A stretch of 33,809 nucleotides of DNA from assembly GCF_000517025.1 (NCBI RefSeq), contig NZ_KI912097.1:576034-609842 (forward strand), given 5' to 3'. A program made the position numbers and the translations under genes. Shown in pieces: positions 7,921 to 15,684 of the stretch. Each line of letters opens with the position of its first letter. The stretch's first letter is position 1. Source of the stretch: Halonatronum saccharophilum DSM 13868 (GTDB lineage: Bacteria > Bacillota > Halanaerobiia > Halobacteroidales > Halobacteroidaceae). Below the pieces are notes generated by a model, which was not told where the DNA came from, searched no databases, and saw only the letters and a list, made by a program, of their open reading frames with translations.

Positions 7921-9216
7921 ATGAAGAGTATATTTTCTGCTTTTAAGTGGGGTAAATTATCTTTAGATACTAAAGATAATTTTGGGAGGGATGAAGAAGC
8001 TTTTTCTGTATGGAAGGTATTGATAGTAAGTAAGAATATAGGGGCTTTAAAATGTGATGAAGAGGTAAGTAAAGGGTACTTTTTTGAAGATAAAAAAGTA
8101 GAATTTATTACCGTAGATTCAATAAAGAAGGCAAAAGATTTGTTTAACGAAGAAATCAATTTAGCAGTGGTTATAATAGATATATCAACTTTAACCGAAC
8201 AGAGAAGTCTAAAGTTGATAGATTATATTAGAGATGAGATTAATAATAGATTAGTACAGATAGTTTTAACTGATAATGACCTTAAGGGTAGAAAAGTGGA
8301 GAATATAGTTAAGGATTATGAAATTAATGATTATAAAGTTAAGGGCGATTTATTATCTAATTGCTTTCAGATCTCTTTAATTATTTATTTACGCTCTTAT
8401 AAACGCTTAAAGGAGTTAAGAAAAAGTCTAATAGCTAAAAAGAGAATTGAGGATGAACTAAAGGTTGCAAATAAGATCCAAAACTCTATATTGCCAGGGA
8501 ATGAATTCCCTCTCCCCAAAGGAGAAGAGTTTGAAATCTTTGCAAGTATGGAGGCTGCTAGAGTTGTGGGTGGGGATTTTTATGACGCTTTCTTTGTATT
8601 TGACAATCGGCTGTGTTTTTTTATAGGTGATGTATCTGGTAAAGGTATTCCAGCAGCACTATTTATGGCTATAACTAAGACTTTGATCAAAAATGAAGTT
8701 TTAAAAGGATTAGCAATAGAAGATGTATTTTATAATGTAAATAATACACTATGTAAGGGGAATGAAGAACAGTTCTTTGCTACGGCTGCATTAGGAGTAT
8801 TGGATCTGAAAAGTGGAGAGGTTGAGTTTATTAATGCAGGTCATAATATGCCTGTAATCTACACTCCTAAAGAGGGATGTATGCTTTTAAGGCCAAATAA
8901 GAATATTGTTTTAGGAGCTTTAGATGGTTTTCGATATAAAGTAGATAAGTTTAAATTATCTAGTGGTGATATACTAACTTTATATACTGATGGTGTAGTA
9001 GAAGCTAGAAATAATGAGAAGGTTAGATACTCTAGAAGAAGGTTAGAGGAGATTATCTGCAAGGTTAGTAATAAACAAGTTGATAATATAGAAAAGAAGA
9101 TCAAAGAAGATATACACAATTTTATTAGCCAAGAACCACAATTTGATGATATTACTATGGTTATTTTAAAGTATAAAGGTAGAGGTAAGTACTATGCTGA
9201 TGATTTTATCTTATGA
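7921..9216 (+). CDS. SpoIIE/RsbU-like PP2C phosphatase with degenerate receiver domain
   Basis: From ATG 7921 (GTGAGGGAT upstream; a GTG at 7906 is the alternative) the protein has 431 residues. Residues 29-160 look like the receiver domain of DUF3369-type response regulators: VWKVLIVSK, VVIID87, then YIRDEINNRLVQIVL and DYEINDYKVK. The usual acidic pair after the first strand is replaced by SKN, so phosphorylation is doubtful although Asp87 and Lys139/141 remain. A coiled linker (160-190, RIEDELKVANKIQNSILP) leads to the phosphatase domain. This has its metal-site motifs: VGGDFYD, GDVSGKGIPAALFMA, INAGHNMP, LYTDGVVEA and FDDIT. It should dephosphorylate the STAS protein at 4893 and so reset the switch. 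Confidence 0.88.
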   Translation: MKSIFSAFKWGKLSLDTKDNFGRDEEAFSVWKVLIVSKNIGALKCDEEVSKGYFFEDKKVEFITVDSIKKAKDLFNEEINLAVVIIDISTLTEQRSLKLIDYIRDEINNRLVQIVLTDNDLKGRKVENIVKDYEINDYKVKGDLLSNCFQISLIIYLRSYKRLKELRKSLIAKKRIEDELKVANKIQNSILPGNEFPLPKGEEFEIFASMEAARVVGGDFYDAFFVFDNRLCFFIGDVSGKGIPAALFMAITKTLIKNEVLKGLAIEDVFYNVNNTLCKGNEEQFFATAALGVLDLKSGEVEFINAGHNMPVIYTPKEGCMLLRPNKNIVLGALDGFRYKVDKFKLSSGDILTLYTDGVVEARNNEKVRYSRRRLEEIICKVSNKQVDNIEKKIKEDIHNFISQEPQFDDITMVILKYKGRGKYYADDFIL

Positions 9217-9269
9217 TCGCTATGCTTTGTTATAAAAAATTCTAAGTTTCTTAAGTTAGGAGGTGAAGA

Positions 9270-10007
9270 ATGGATAATTCAAATAGTAACTTTGCAATAT
9301 TATGGGATGTTGAAAATGTAACACCAAAGGCTCATCCTGCCTTTGTAGAGAATCTATTAGAGTACTGTCAAGAGTTAGGAAAGTTTGCTTTTGCCAGTGC
9401 CTATGGGGATTGGACTAGAGGGGAGTTAAAGAAGTTAGGAGATATCTTAGCTGAGCATACCTTTGATTTAGTTCATGTGCCTAAATCAGGTAAAAATAGT
9501 GCAGATATATCTTTAATAACTCAAGCAACAGAGATGGTATTTCAGTATCCACATATAGATACTTATATTATTTTAACAGGTGATATAGATTTTAGACCTT
9601 TATTATTAATGTTAAGAAAGCATGGAAAGAAGATTCATATTATCTGTGATGGTCAAACTGCTTCAGAAGATTTACTTGCTATTGCAGATAATTATAGAGA
9701 TTATAGACGTTTTGTTGGTAATTATCGACGAGATGTTAGAAGGAAGGGTAAATCTGCTCATATCTTTGAAATGAAGAAGAGAGGGATTGCTTTTCAGTTA
9801 TTAGTACAAGCAATAAAGGTGATGGAAGCAGAAAACAAAGTCCCTACTCTAGGGTCAGCTAAAGTAAGGATGAAGCTTTTAGATGATTCCTTTGAAGAGA
9901 AGGAGCTGGGGTATAGGCAATGGAAGGACTTTGTCTTGGATGCTGTGGATCAAGAATATATTAAGATGGTTGAAGAGGAGAAGTATATTCGCTTAACTCT
10001 TCCGTAA
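9270..10007 (+). CDS. NYN (LabA/PIN-like) domain protein with C-terminal winged-helix-like region
   Basis: Residues 8-150 form an NYN domain: FAILWDVENVTP near the start, SGKNSADISLI in the middle and YIILTGDIDFRPLL near residue 100. These supply the conserved acidic residues of this PIN-like nuclease fold (Asp13, the Asp in SADI, and Asp residues in TGDIDF). Residues about 165-245 (RGIAFQLLVQAIKVMEAENKV, then LGYRQWKDFVLDAVDQEYI) resemble the OST-HTH/LOTUS-type helical domain often fused to NYN. RNA cleavage or processing is a family inference; the substrate is unknown. The start follows TTAGGAGGTGAAG. It sits 53 bases after the phosphatase gene and may share its transcript, ending at the terminator at 10198. 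Confidence 0.85.
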   Translation: MDNSNSNFAILWDVENVTPKAHPAFVENLLEYCQELGKFAFASAYGDWTRGELKKLGDILAEHTFDLVHVPKSGKNSADISLITQATEMVFQYPHIDTYIILTGDIDFRPLLLMLRKHGKKIHIICDGQTASEDLLAIADNYRDYRRFVGNYRRDVRRKGKSAHIFEMKKRGIAFQLLVQAIKVMEAENKVPTLGSAKVRMKLLDDSFEEKELGYRQWKDFVLDAVDQEYIKMVEEEKYIRLTLP

Positions 10008-10014
10008 GCTGTTA

Positions 10015-10039
10015 AGTAATAAAGCGTAGCTTTATTACT
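10015..10039. repeat. Hairpin AGTAATAAAGC / GCTTTATTACT
   Basis: An 11-bp perfect stem with a GTA loop lies directly after the NYN gene. Nearly the same stem (TAGTAATAAAG/CTTTATTACTA) recurs at 26267-26293, so it may belong to a small dispersed hairpin family. Confidence 0.5.
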
Positions 10040-10040
10040 A

Positions 10041-10165
10041 GTGATCAGCAATCAGTAATTGGTAATGGGTAAAAACTTATAAAATAGAAATCCCTTTATT
10101 TCTAAGGTTTATAGTAGGTTTTAAGGTTTTGGTTTTACTCATTACTTTTCATAAATTACCCATTA
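10041..10165. repeat. Degenerate long inverted repeat
   Basis: GGTAATGGGTAA near 10060 is complementary to TTACCCATTAC near 10155, and GTAATGGGTAAAAAC is roughly complementary to GGTTTTACTCATTAC near 10128. Together they form an imperfect long hairpin filling the gap before the bidirectional terminator. No gene is seen here. Confidence 0.4.
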
Positions 10166-10197
10166 CTAGTGGCACGAAAGTGCAGCTATATTACTAT

Positions 10198-10249
10198 GAA
10201 ATAATAAAGAGACCCTGATACTAAGGTATCAGGGTCTCTTTATTATTTC
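10198..10249. terminator. Bidirectional intrinsic terminator
   Basis: Perfect 24-base arms (10198-10221 and 10226-10249) flank a TAAG loop. The stem has a GC-rich middle (GAGACCCTGATAC) and A-rich/T-rich outer ends, so it can terminate the NYN gene from the left and the DUF1576 operon from the right. Confidence 0.92.
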
Positions 10250-10252
10250 ATT

Positions 10253-10588
10253 TTATTTCTTCCTAAATACAGTAATCTCTAACTTTTCGTCTTTATAATC
10301 AATTTCTGCTTTATCTATCATCATTCCAACTAAAGTTAATTCTTGATACTGGTTATTCTCACCTGCTAATTCCCAATAATACTCTTCTACTTGAGCTTCA
10401 CGAGGAGTATTTAGATCATCTAGCTTTTCTAATTGATCCGGGCCAACATCTCCAATCTGGGCTTGGATAGATATAATAACTTCCCTTTCTCCATCTTTGA
10501 CATTGACATCCATTTCCTTGGCCCCAGTTTTGAAGTAAAAGCCCATAAGCTCATTGACTAATTTAATTGTTTTTTGAGAATCTCTCAT
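10253..10588 (-). CDS. Small acidic uncharacterised protein downstream of DUF1576 gene
   Basis: I do not recognise this 111-residue soluble protein. It is rich in Asp/Glu and Lys, has no membrane segment or signal peptide, and alternates helices and strands (TIKLVNELMGFYFKTG, then EVIISIQAQIG, and a final KLEITVFRKK). The pattern is loosely like a reduced GHKL ATPase fold without nucleotide-binding boxes, but that is speculation. It starts 1 base after the DUF1576 stop, so the two are surely cotranscribed and probably functionally linked. Its gene carries one GGGCCAAC octamer on the + strand (10440-10447). Confidence 0.65.
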   Translation of the reverse strand: MRDSQKTIKLVNELMGFYFKTGAKEMDVNVKDGEREVIISIQAQIGDVGPDQLEKLDDLNTPREAQVEEYYWELAGENNQYQELTLVGMMIDKAEIDYKDEKLEITVFRKK

Positions 10589-10589
10589 T

Positions 10590-11906
10590 TTATAAGTCCT
10601 CCTTAAAAGCAGTAATTATAGGAACTAGTAAAGCTGCTACCATACCTCCTGAAAAACCGTTATTATAAAGGTTCATTCCTCCATGAAGGTAGCCGACATT
10701 CATTACCATTGCCATGTGTATAAAACCGGCAAGAACTCCATATTTCCAGCCAAATTGACCAGGAATTGGAGCCAAGGTTGTACCGAATAAAGCTGCCAAT
10801 AGGGGGCCAGTTGTATTTACATCCCAAATTTGTAGGAACGTAGATAGATAGACACCTAACAGTATTGGAATTACATTACTAAGGTGTTTACCAAAGGCAC
10901 CAAAACCTACTACAGTAAAGATTCCTCCAATGATTGCTCCATTTAATTGACCTCCGATAATAATAACATATAAGGTAGTAACTAACCCCAATAACCCCAT
11001 ATTGATGAAAGTGATTCCAAACCCTTCAGAGATTACAAAATCATCTACCAATCGACCAGAGTGTGATAATATCTTTTTATAACCTTTAAAGTTTTGACCA
11101 TTGTAAAGGTAACCTATTAGAAGCATTGATATAAATAGCAATGATAGATAGATTCCTAAAGCATAGTTATAACCTTCAGCTACTATTAAGGTTGTTGGAT
11201 TTTCAAAGCCAAAGGATCTAAAGACTGCCATAAATAAGGTTCCTGTCATTCCAGCTGTAAATCCAATGTTATAGATGTTAAAACCTTGGTGGAATTTAAT
11301 TAAGTGATTAGCCAGTGGTGGTAGGATAAATCCAGCAATAACTCCCACAGTATTACCTAATATTACACCAGAGATTAAATTTAACTCTAACCCAAAGCTG
11401 ACTTGGCTAACCATTGGCCCTAAGGCTGTTCCAAATAAAGCAACAAGAATAAATTTACTGTAATTTTCTTTCTGGACCAAGGAGTAGATATATACCCCCA
11501 ATAATATAGACCAAATATTATAAACATTCTTACCAAACAAGGCAAAACCTGCCACAGTTAAGATTGCTGCTATAACTGTACCGTTCATATTAACTTTATT
11601 AATTTTAGCAATAGTAATAGAGATAATCATTAGAAGCCCAGCATTAAAGAGGGCTGCACCCAAATTACCTATAACCATATAATCAGAGACCAATATACTC
11701 GGTGCTACTGTGATATTTCTTATTCCTAACCAAATTTCCTGTGGACTATTAAAGAAAAATGAAGATACTAAAATAAAGCTTGCATATGCTAGTAATATTA
11801 AATATTTAGTATTTTCATTAGCCTCTAGTGTTTTTGGCTTTGTGATATCATACACATCTTGAGCCACAGTATTTCCTTTTAATTTTAATGAATTTTCTAT
11901 GCTCAT
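10590..11906 (-). CDS. DUF1576 multi-spanning membrane protein with internal duplication
   Basis: This 438-residue protein has about ten to twelve membrane segments and matches DUF1576, a family without assigned substrate. Two halves repeat the same motifs. The first has NGTVIAAILTVAGFALFGKN, ILLGVYIYSLVQ and ALFGTALGPMVSQ. The second has GAIIGGIFTVVGFGAFGKH, ILLGVYLSTFLQ and ALFGTTLAPIPGQ. Each half ends in a FNIYNIGFTAGMTG / MNLYNNGFSGGMVA motif. This duplicated layout is typical of transporters with inverted or tandem repeats, so a transport role is plausible but unproven. ATG follows AGAAAGGGG on the minus strand. The small protein at 10253 follows immediately. Confidence 0.82.
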   Translation of the reverse strand: MSIENSLKLKGNTVAQDVYDITKPKTLEANENTKYLILLAYASFILVSSFFFNSPQEIWLGIRNITVAPSILVSDYMVIGNLGAALFNAGLLMIISITIAKINKVNMNGTVIAAILTVAGFALFGKNVYNIWSILLGVYIYSLVQKENYSKFILVALFGTALGPMVSQVSFGLELNLISGVILGNTVGVIAGFILPPLANHLIKFHQGFNIYNIGFTAGMTGTLFMAVFRSFGFENPTTLIVAEGYNYALGIYLSLLFISMLLIGYLYNGQNFKGYKKILSHSGRLVDDFVISEGFGITFINMGLLGLVTTLYVIIIGGQLNGAIIGGIFTVVGFGAFGKHLSNVIPILLGVYLSTFLQIWDVNTTGPLLAALFGTTLAPIPGQFGWKYGVLAGFIHMAMVMNVGYLHGGMNLYNNGFSGGMVAALLVPIITAFKEDL

Positions 11907-12376
11907 ATTCTTCCCCTTTCTAAGTTGATTATTTATAGATTAAATTGAAATTTTAACGATTATAAAAATCTGTTTGTAAATATTAAAGGATTTAAACTAA
12001 ATTAAAGGATTTAAACTAAAAATAATACTACTTTATTATAACAGATATAAGTAACTTTTTAAATGATTTTTCTTTAAAAAGTGCTATGTGCTTAGGTTTT
12101 AATCTTATATATAAAAGGAGAATACAGATATAATATAGAATAGAGTATATAAGCGTTTATATTTATGATTTAAACAGAGTTAAGATGGGCCAACAAGACT
12201 TGTTATAGTCTTTAATTTTTTTAATTAAATAATCCAAAGGTAGTTGTAGCACACTAATTGTTATGGGAATTATAATTTAATAAGAAAATTAATCATATTT
12301 ATAGTGTTTAGATTTCTGATTTCATATTTTAAAATACTATAAATTAAAATTAGTAATTACGAAAGGGTGTAAATAA
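11907..12376. other. Divergent intergenic region with a 19-bp tandem duplication
   Basis: Two exact head-to-tail copies of ATTAAAGGATTTAAACTAA occupy 11982-12000 and 12001-12019, about 80 bases upstream of the DUF1576 start. The rest is AT-rich. A GGGCCAAC octamer is at 12187-12194. The promoters of the DUF1576 operon and manA must be here, but I see no clear consensus pair. The tandem copies could be regulator sites or simple replication slippage. Confidence 0.5.
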
Positions 12377-13423
12377 GTGTATCCATTAAAGTTTGAGCCT
12401 ATTTATAAAAATAAGGTTTGGGGAGGCAGGAATTTAAGTAGGTTATTTGATAGAAATTTACCAGAAGGTTTAATAGGGGAGAGTTGGGAGATAGCTGCCC
12501 ACCAAAATAGTATAAGCATAATAAAAAATGGTTCATTAGCTGGCAAAAGCTTGATGGAAGCTATTAGCTTAGAAAGAGAGAAGATACTAGGTAAAGGAGC
12601 AAAAGAGCCATATTATAAAAACTTTCCTTTATTGATAAAGATATTGGATGCCAACGATAATTTATCTGTACAAGTTCATCCAGATGACAAATATGCTAAA
12701 GAGAATGAAGGTGGAGAATTAGGTAAGACAGAGATGTGGTATGTTATAGATGCTGTCAAAGGTTCTAAATTGGTCTGTGGGTTAAAGTCTGAAGTCGGGA
12801 AAAAGAGGTTTGTTGAATTAATTAAAGAGGGCAATTTAGCTAAGGGTTTAGTTGAAATTGAGGTAAAAGCAGGAGATGTTATTTATATTCCTTCTGGGAC
12901 GGTGCACTCTATTGGAGAAGGGATAGTAATTGCAGAGATTCAACAGAACTCTGATACTACATATAGGGTATATGATTGGAATAGGATTGATCAAAATGGA
13001 AACCTACGTGAATTACATATAGAATCTGCTTTAGATGTTATAAATTTTGAAAAAGAAGCAGAGAGGAAAGTTGAAGGGTTGTCTATAAGAGAAGAGGGGT
13101 ATCTTAAAAAAATCCTCGTTGCTTCTCCTTATTTTATTACAGAGTTAGTAGAGGTTAATAATAGATATATAGGTGATACCTTTAAAGAATCTTTTCATAT
13201 ATTAATGGCTTTAGAGGGAGAGGGAAGTGTTTTATATCAAGAAGAGGAAATTGAATTAAAGAGTGGAGAGACCATATTAGTACCTGCTTATCTAGGCTCT
13301 TATGAAGTTAGGGGTGCAATTAGTATTCTTAAGTCTTATATTGAAGATTTAAATTTATTTAAGTCTAGATTGATAGCAGAAGGCTATTCAAAAGAAGACC
13401 TAAGTAAAATAAGAGGTCTTTAA
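12377..13423 (+). CDS. manA: Mannose-6-phosphate isomerase, class I
   Basis: The 348-residue cytoplasmic enzyme interconverts mannose-6-phosphate and fructose-6-phosphate. It starts FEPIYKNKVWGGRNL, typical of the short bacterial type. The zinc ligands are visible: Gln99 and His101 in VQVHPDD, Glu119 in KTEMWYV and His177 in SGTVHSIG. The substrate loop EIQQNSDTTYRVYDW follows at 187-201. A C-terminal cupin-like half ends the protein. The start is GTG 12377, with GAAAGGGTG 8 bases upstream. A strong terminator follows directly, so it is monocistronic. Confidence 0.93.
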   Translation: MYPLKFEPIYKNKVWGGRNLSRLFDRNLPEGLIGESWEIAAHQNSISIIKNGSLAGKSLMEAISLEREKILGKGAKEPYYKNFPLLIKILDANDNLSVQVHPDDKYAKENEGGELGKTEMWYVIDAVKGSKLVCGLKSEVGKKRFVELIKEGNLAKGLVEIEVKAGDVIYIPSGTVHSIGEGIVIAEIQQNSDTTYRVYDWNRIDQNGNLRELHIESALDVINFEKEAERKVEGLSIREEGYLKKILVASPYFITELVEVNNRYIGDTFKESFHILMALEGEGSVLYQEEEIELKSGETILVPAYLGSYEVRGAISILKSYIEDLNLFKSRLIAEGYSKEDLSKIRGL

Positions 13424-13470
13424 ACAAAACAGGTCCTTTGCTTTAATAAAGCAAAGGACCTGTTTTGTTT
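13422..13470 (+). terminator. Intrinsic terminator of manA
   Basis: Arms 13422-13444 and 13448-13470 are complementary (core ACAGGTCCTTTGC/GCAAAGGACCTGT) around a 3-base loop. The outer parts are A-rich and T-rich, so it could also act on the opposite strand. The 5' arm begins at the manA stop codon. Confidence 0.9.
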
Positions 13471-13596
13471 AGCTTTTAACCTTCTTTTCAGCAAGGGTAG
13501 TAATTTTTTGTATAAAAAAAGAGAGGTAGAAGGAAAAAAGCTTATCAGATTGAATATAAGATATAATAGTAGGGTAAAATGAGATAGGATTGGGAG

Positions 13597-15648
13597 ATGG
13601 GAAAAATGTGTGATAAATATTCAGGAAAAATAGATAATGAGGCTATGTCTAAAGTTGAAAATTGGGTAGAAGAGTTTAAGTTAAGTGATTTATTTACTAA
13701 GCTTAGTAGTAGTGAACAGGAGGTTGCTCCTTTTATAATAGATTCTTTTAGCACTTTTATGTACAATTACCTTGACCTTGAACCAAAAGATTGGAATTGG
13801 CTAGGGGTAAAGGAGTGTTGTCTTAATATAATCCCTAAAAAGGTTATGGGAGATGAGAGTTATTTCAAAGGGCTTGGTCCTGTACTTAGAGAATTCTTTA
13901 GGTTTTTAGAAGAGAAAAAAATATTGGATAAGGGCCAAAAATTATCTTTGAAGGTTGAGAAGATAGGTTCAAAAGTAGTAAAAATGGAAAAGGATGATGA
14001 AAATTGGGGGATAGGAAAACATATATATTCCTTGGCTGAGAAGATGGGTATAAATATAGAAGATGAGAAAGAATTAGATAATTTTATAGAATATTATAAT
14101 AAAGTAATTAATAAATCTAGTTTGAGTATTGGTGATGAGTATGAGAATTATAATCTTATTCACGATAATCTAATGAATAAGATGGTATCTTTCTTTTATG
14201 AGGTTAAAGATGAATTTAGCAGAGTTTTTAGTGAGTATTACTTAGATTTCTTAGAGATAATGGGTGAGGTTGAAGAAGAGATATCTGAAGATCTTAAGTT
14301 TTTATTTATGCAGTTAGTCTTTTTTGATTATAAGATAGATAAGGGTAAGTCTTTAATCGAGCTATTTTTAGAAAGAAGGGCAAATCAATTACCTACAAAA
14401 GAAGAAGAGATACTAAGAGGGTGGATAGATCTTCGTCTTTCTATCTATCAGGTTATTAGTATAGAAAGTACTAATACTTGTTTGCTTAGTGATTATATGC
14501 GAGGAAGTGAAATTTTCATTATTGATGATGAGTTTGACTATGTTAAAGGGGATCTTATCTTAGCAAGAATCAGTGAGCTTTGGGGTGAGAATAGGCTTGT
14601 TGGCCCAGTTAGAATGGTTCCTGCTGATTATAGTTATATTATCTTTGATGAGGCAAAGAAAGCTCTTAATATATATAGAAAAGATAGTAGAGATATGAGT
14701 ATAGATTCCTTCTTGGGAGTCTTTAGTACTAACCTTCTAGGAATATCAAAACAAATAAATACTTTACTGAATGACTATACTAGGGTATATGAGGCTAGAT
14801 ATAGAGTTCAATCTCGTTCTTTTACTAAGAACAAGTTAAAATCACAGCCTAATGTAGAAATAGAATCTTCTTTAGATGAACTGGATCATTTGGTTTGGTT
14901 AGATAAAGAAAGTAATATATATGGAGATTTTATGATAGATGAAGATCATATCTTTTTTAGAAGTCATAATCTAGAGAATTATAATAAGGGAAAGGACTTA
15001 ATTAAGAAGGTATTAGTCTTTACTGCAAGTTTAGAAGATGAATATATTGTTGACTTAGAGGGTGGAGAGATTTTAGAAAGGGATGATTTATCAGAAAGAG
15101 GTTTAGAAAAGGGGTTTGTAGATAAGTTTATTAATACACCTTTAGAAGAGATAGGTTTTGAAGGTGGAAAGCCTATAGAGATGATAAAGAATAAAGAAGG
15201 AAGAAGCATGATAGAGGATTTTTTAGATAAGATGGAGTTGGTAATAACTTTCATGGGAAGTGATAATCTTTTTAATTTCAAGAATATAGATCAGATTAGA
15301 AGCAGATTAGGGTTAGAAGGTAGGGTTGGCCCATTATTTAAGGATGAGGTAGAAAGGTTGCTTGCTCATATTATGGTTGATGATTTTGATGATGAAGAGG
15401 CTTATAATTCTATTAATTTATGGAGAATTTATAAAGAGAAGGTAGGTGAGGTTAGAGGAAGGGCCAACAGTTGGGCAAGTGGAATTGCTTATCTTTTAAA
15501 TTTGATTAATGATTGGGGTTATACTCAAAAAGAGATAGGAGAGAGTTATGGAGTAACACCTTCTACAGTATCTAACAAGTATCGTCATTTGGATGATCTT
15601 TTAAAAGAGGAAATTAAAGATATATTTTTTGATGATGTAGAAATTTGA
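13597..15648 (+). CDS. Large uncharacterised protein with C-terminal helix-turn-helix
   Basis: This 683-residue soluble, acidic protein has no signal peptide or membrane segment. The N-terminal 170 residues (YNYLDLEPKDWNWLGV, LGPVLREFFRFLEEKKIL, DDENWGIGKHIYSLAE) resemble an unnamed helical region found in several uncharacterised bacterial and archaeal proteins, some with SEC-C motifs. The last 70 residues (WASGIAYLLNLINDW, then YTQKEIGESYGVTPSTVSNKY) form a cyclin-like/HTH region similar to DUF6398, suggesting nucleic-acid binding. The middle 400 residues are unrecognised. An ATG at 13606 is an equally plausible start (GGGAG at better spacing). The gene lies 36 bases before ilvA and probably shares its transcript. 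It carries three GGGCCAAC/GTTGGCCC octamers. Confidence 0.7.
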   Translation: MGKMCDKYSGKIDNEAMSKVENWVEEFKLSDLFTKLSSSEQEVAPFIIDSFSTFMYNYLDLEPKDWNWLGVKECCLNIIPKKVMGDESYFKGLGPVLREFFRFLEEKKILDKGQKLSLKVEKIGSKVVKMEKDDENWGIGKHIYSLAEKMGINIEDEKELDNFIEYYNKVINKSSLSIGDEYENYNLIHDNLMNKMVSFFYEVKDEFSRVFSEYYLDFLEIMGEVEEEISEDLKFLFMQLVFFDYKIDKGKSLIELFLERRANQLPTKEEEILRGWIDLRLSIYQVISIESTNTCLLSDYMRGSEIFIIDDEFDYVKGDLILARISELWGENRLVGPVRMVPADYSYIIFDEAKKALNIYRKDSRDMSIDSFLGVFSTNLLGISKQINTLLNDYTRVYEARYRVQSRSFTKNKLKSQPNVEIESSLDELDHLVWLDKESNIYGDFMIDEDHIFFRSHNLENYNKGKDLIKKVLVFTASLEDEYIVDLEGGEILERDDLSERGLEKGFVDKFINTPLEEIGFEGGKPIEMIKNKEGRSMIEDFLDKMELVITFMGSDNLFNFKNIDQIRSRLGLEGRVGPLFKDEVERLLAHIMVDDFDDEEAYNSINLWRIYKEKVGEVRGRANSWASGIAYLLNLINDWGYTQKEIGESYGVTPSTVSNKYRHLDDLLKEEIKDIFFDDVEI

Positions 15649-15684
15649 TAGTTTTGACCAATAAGGACTTATTGAGGAGGTATT

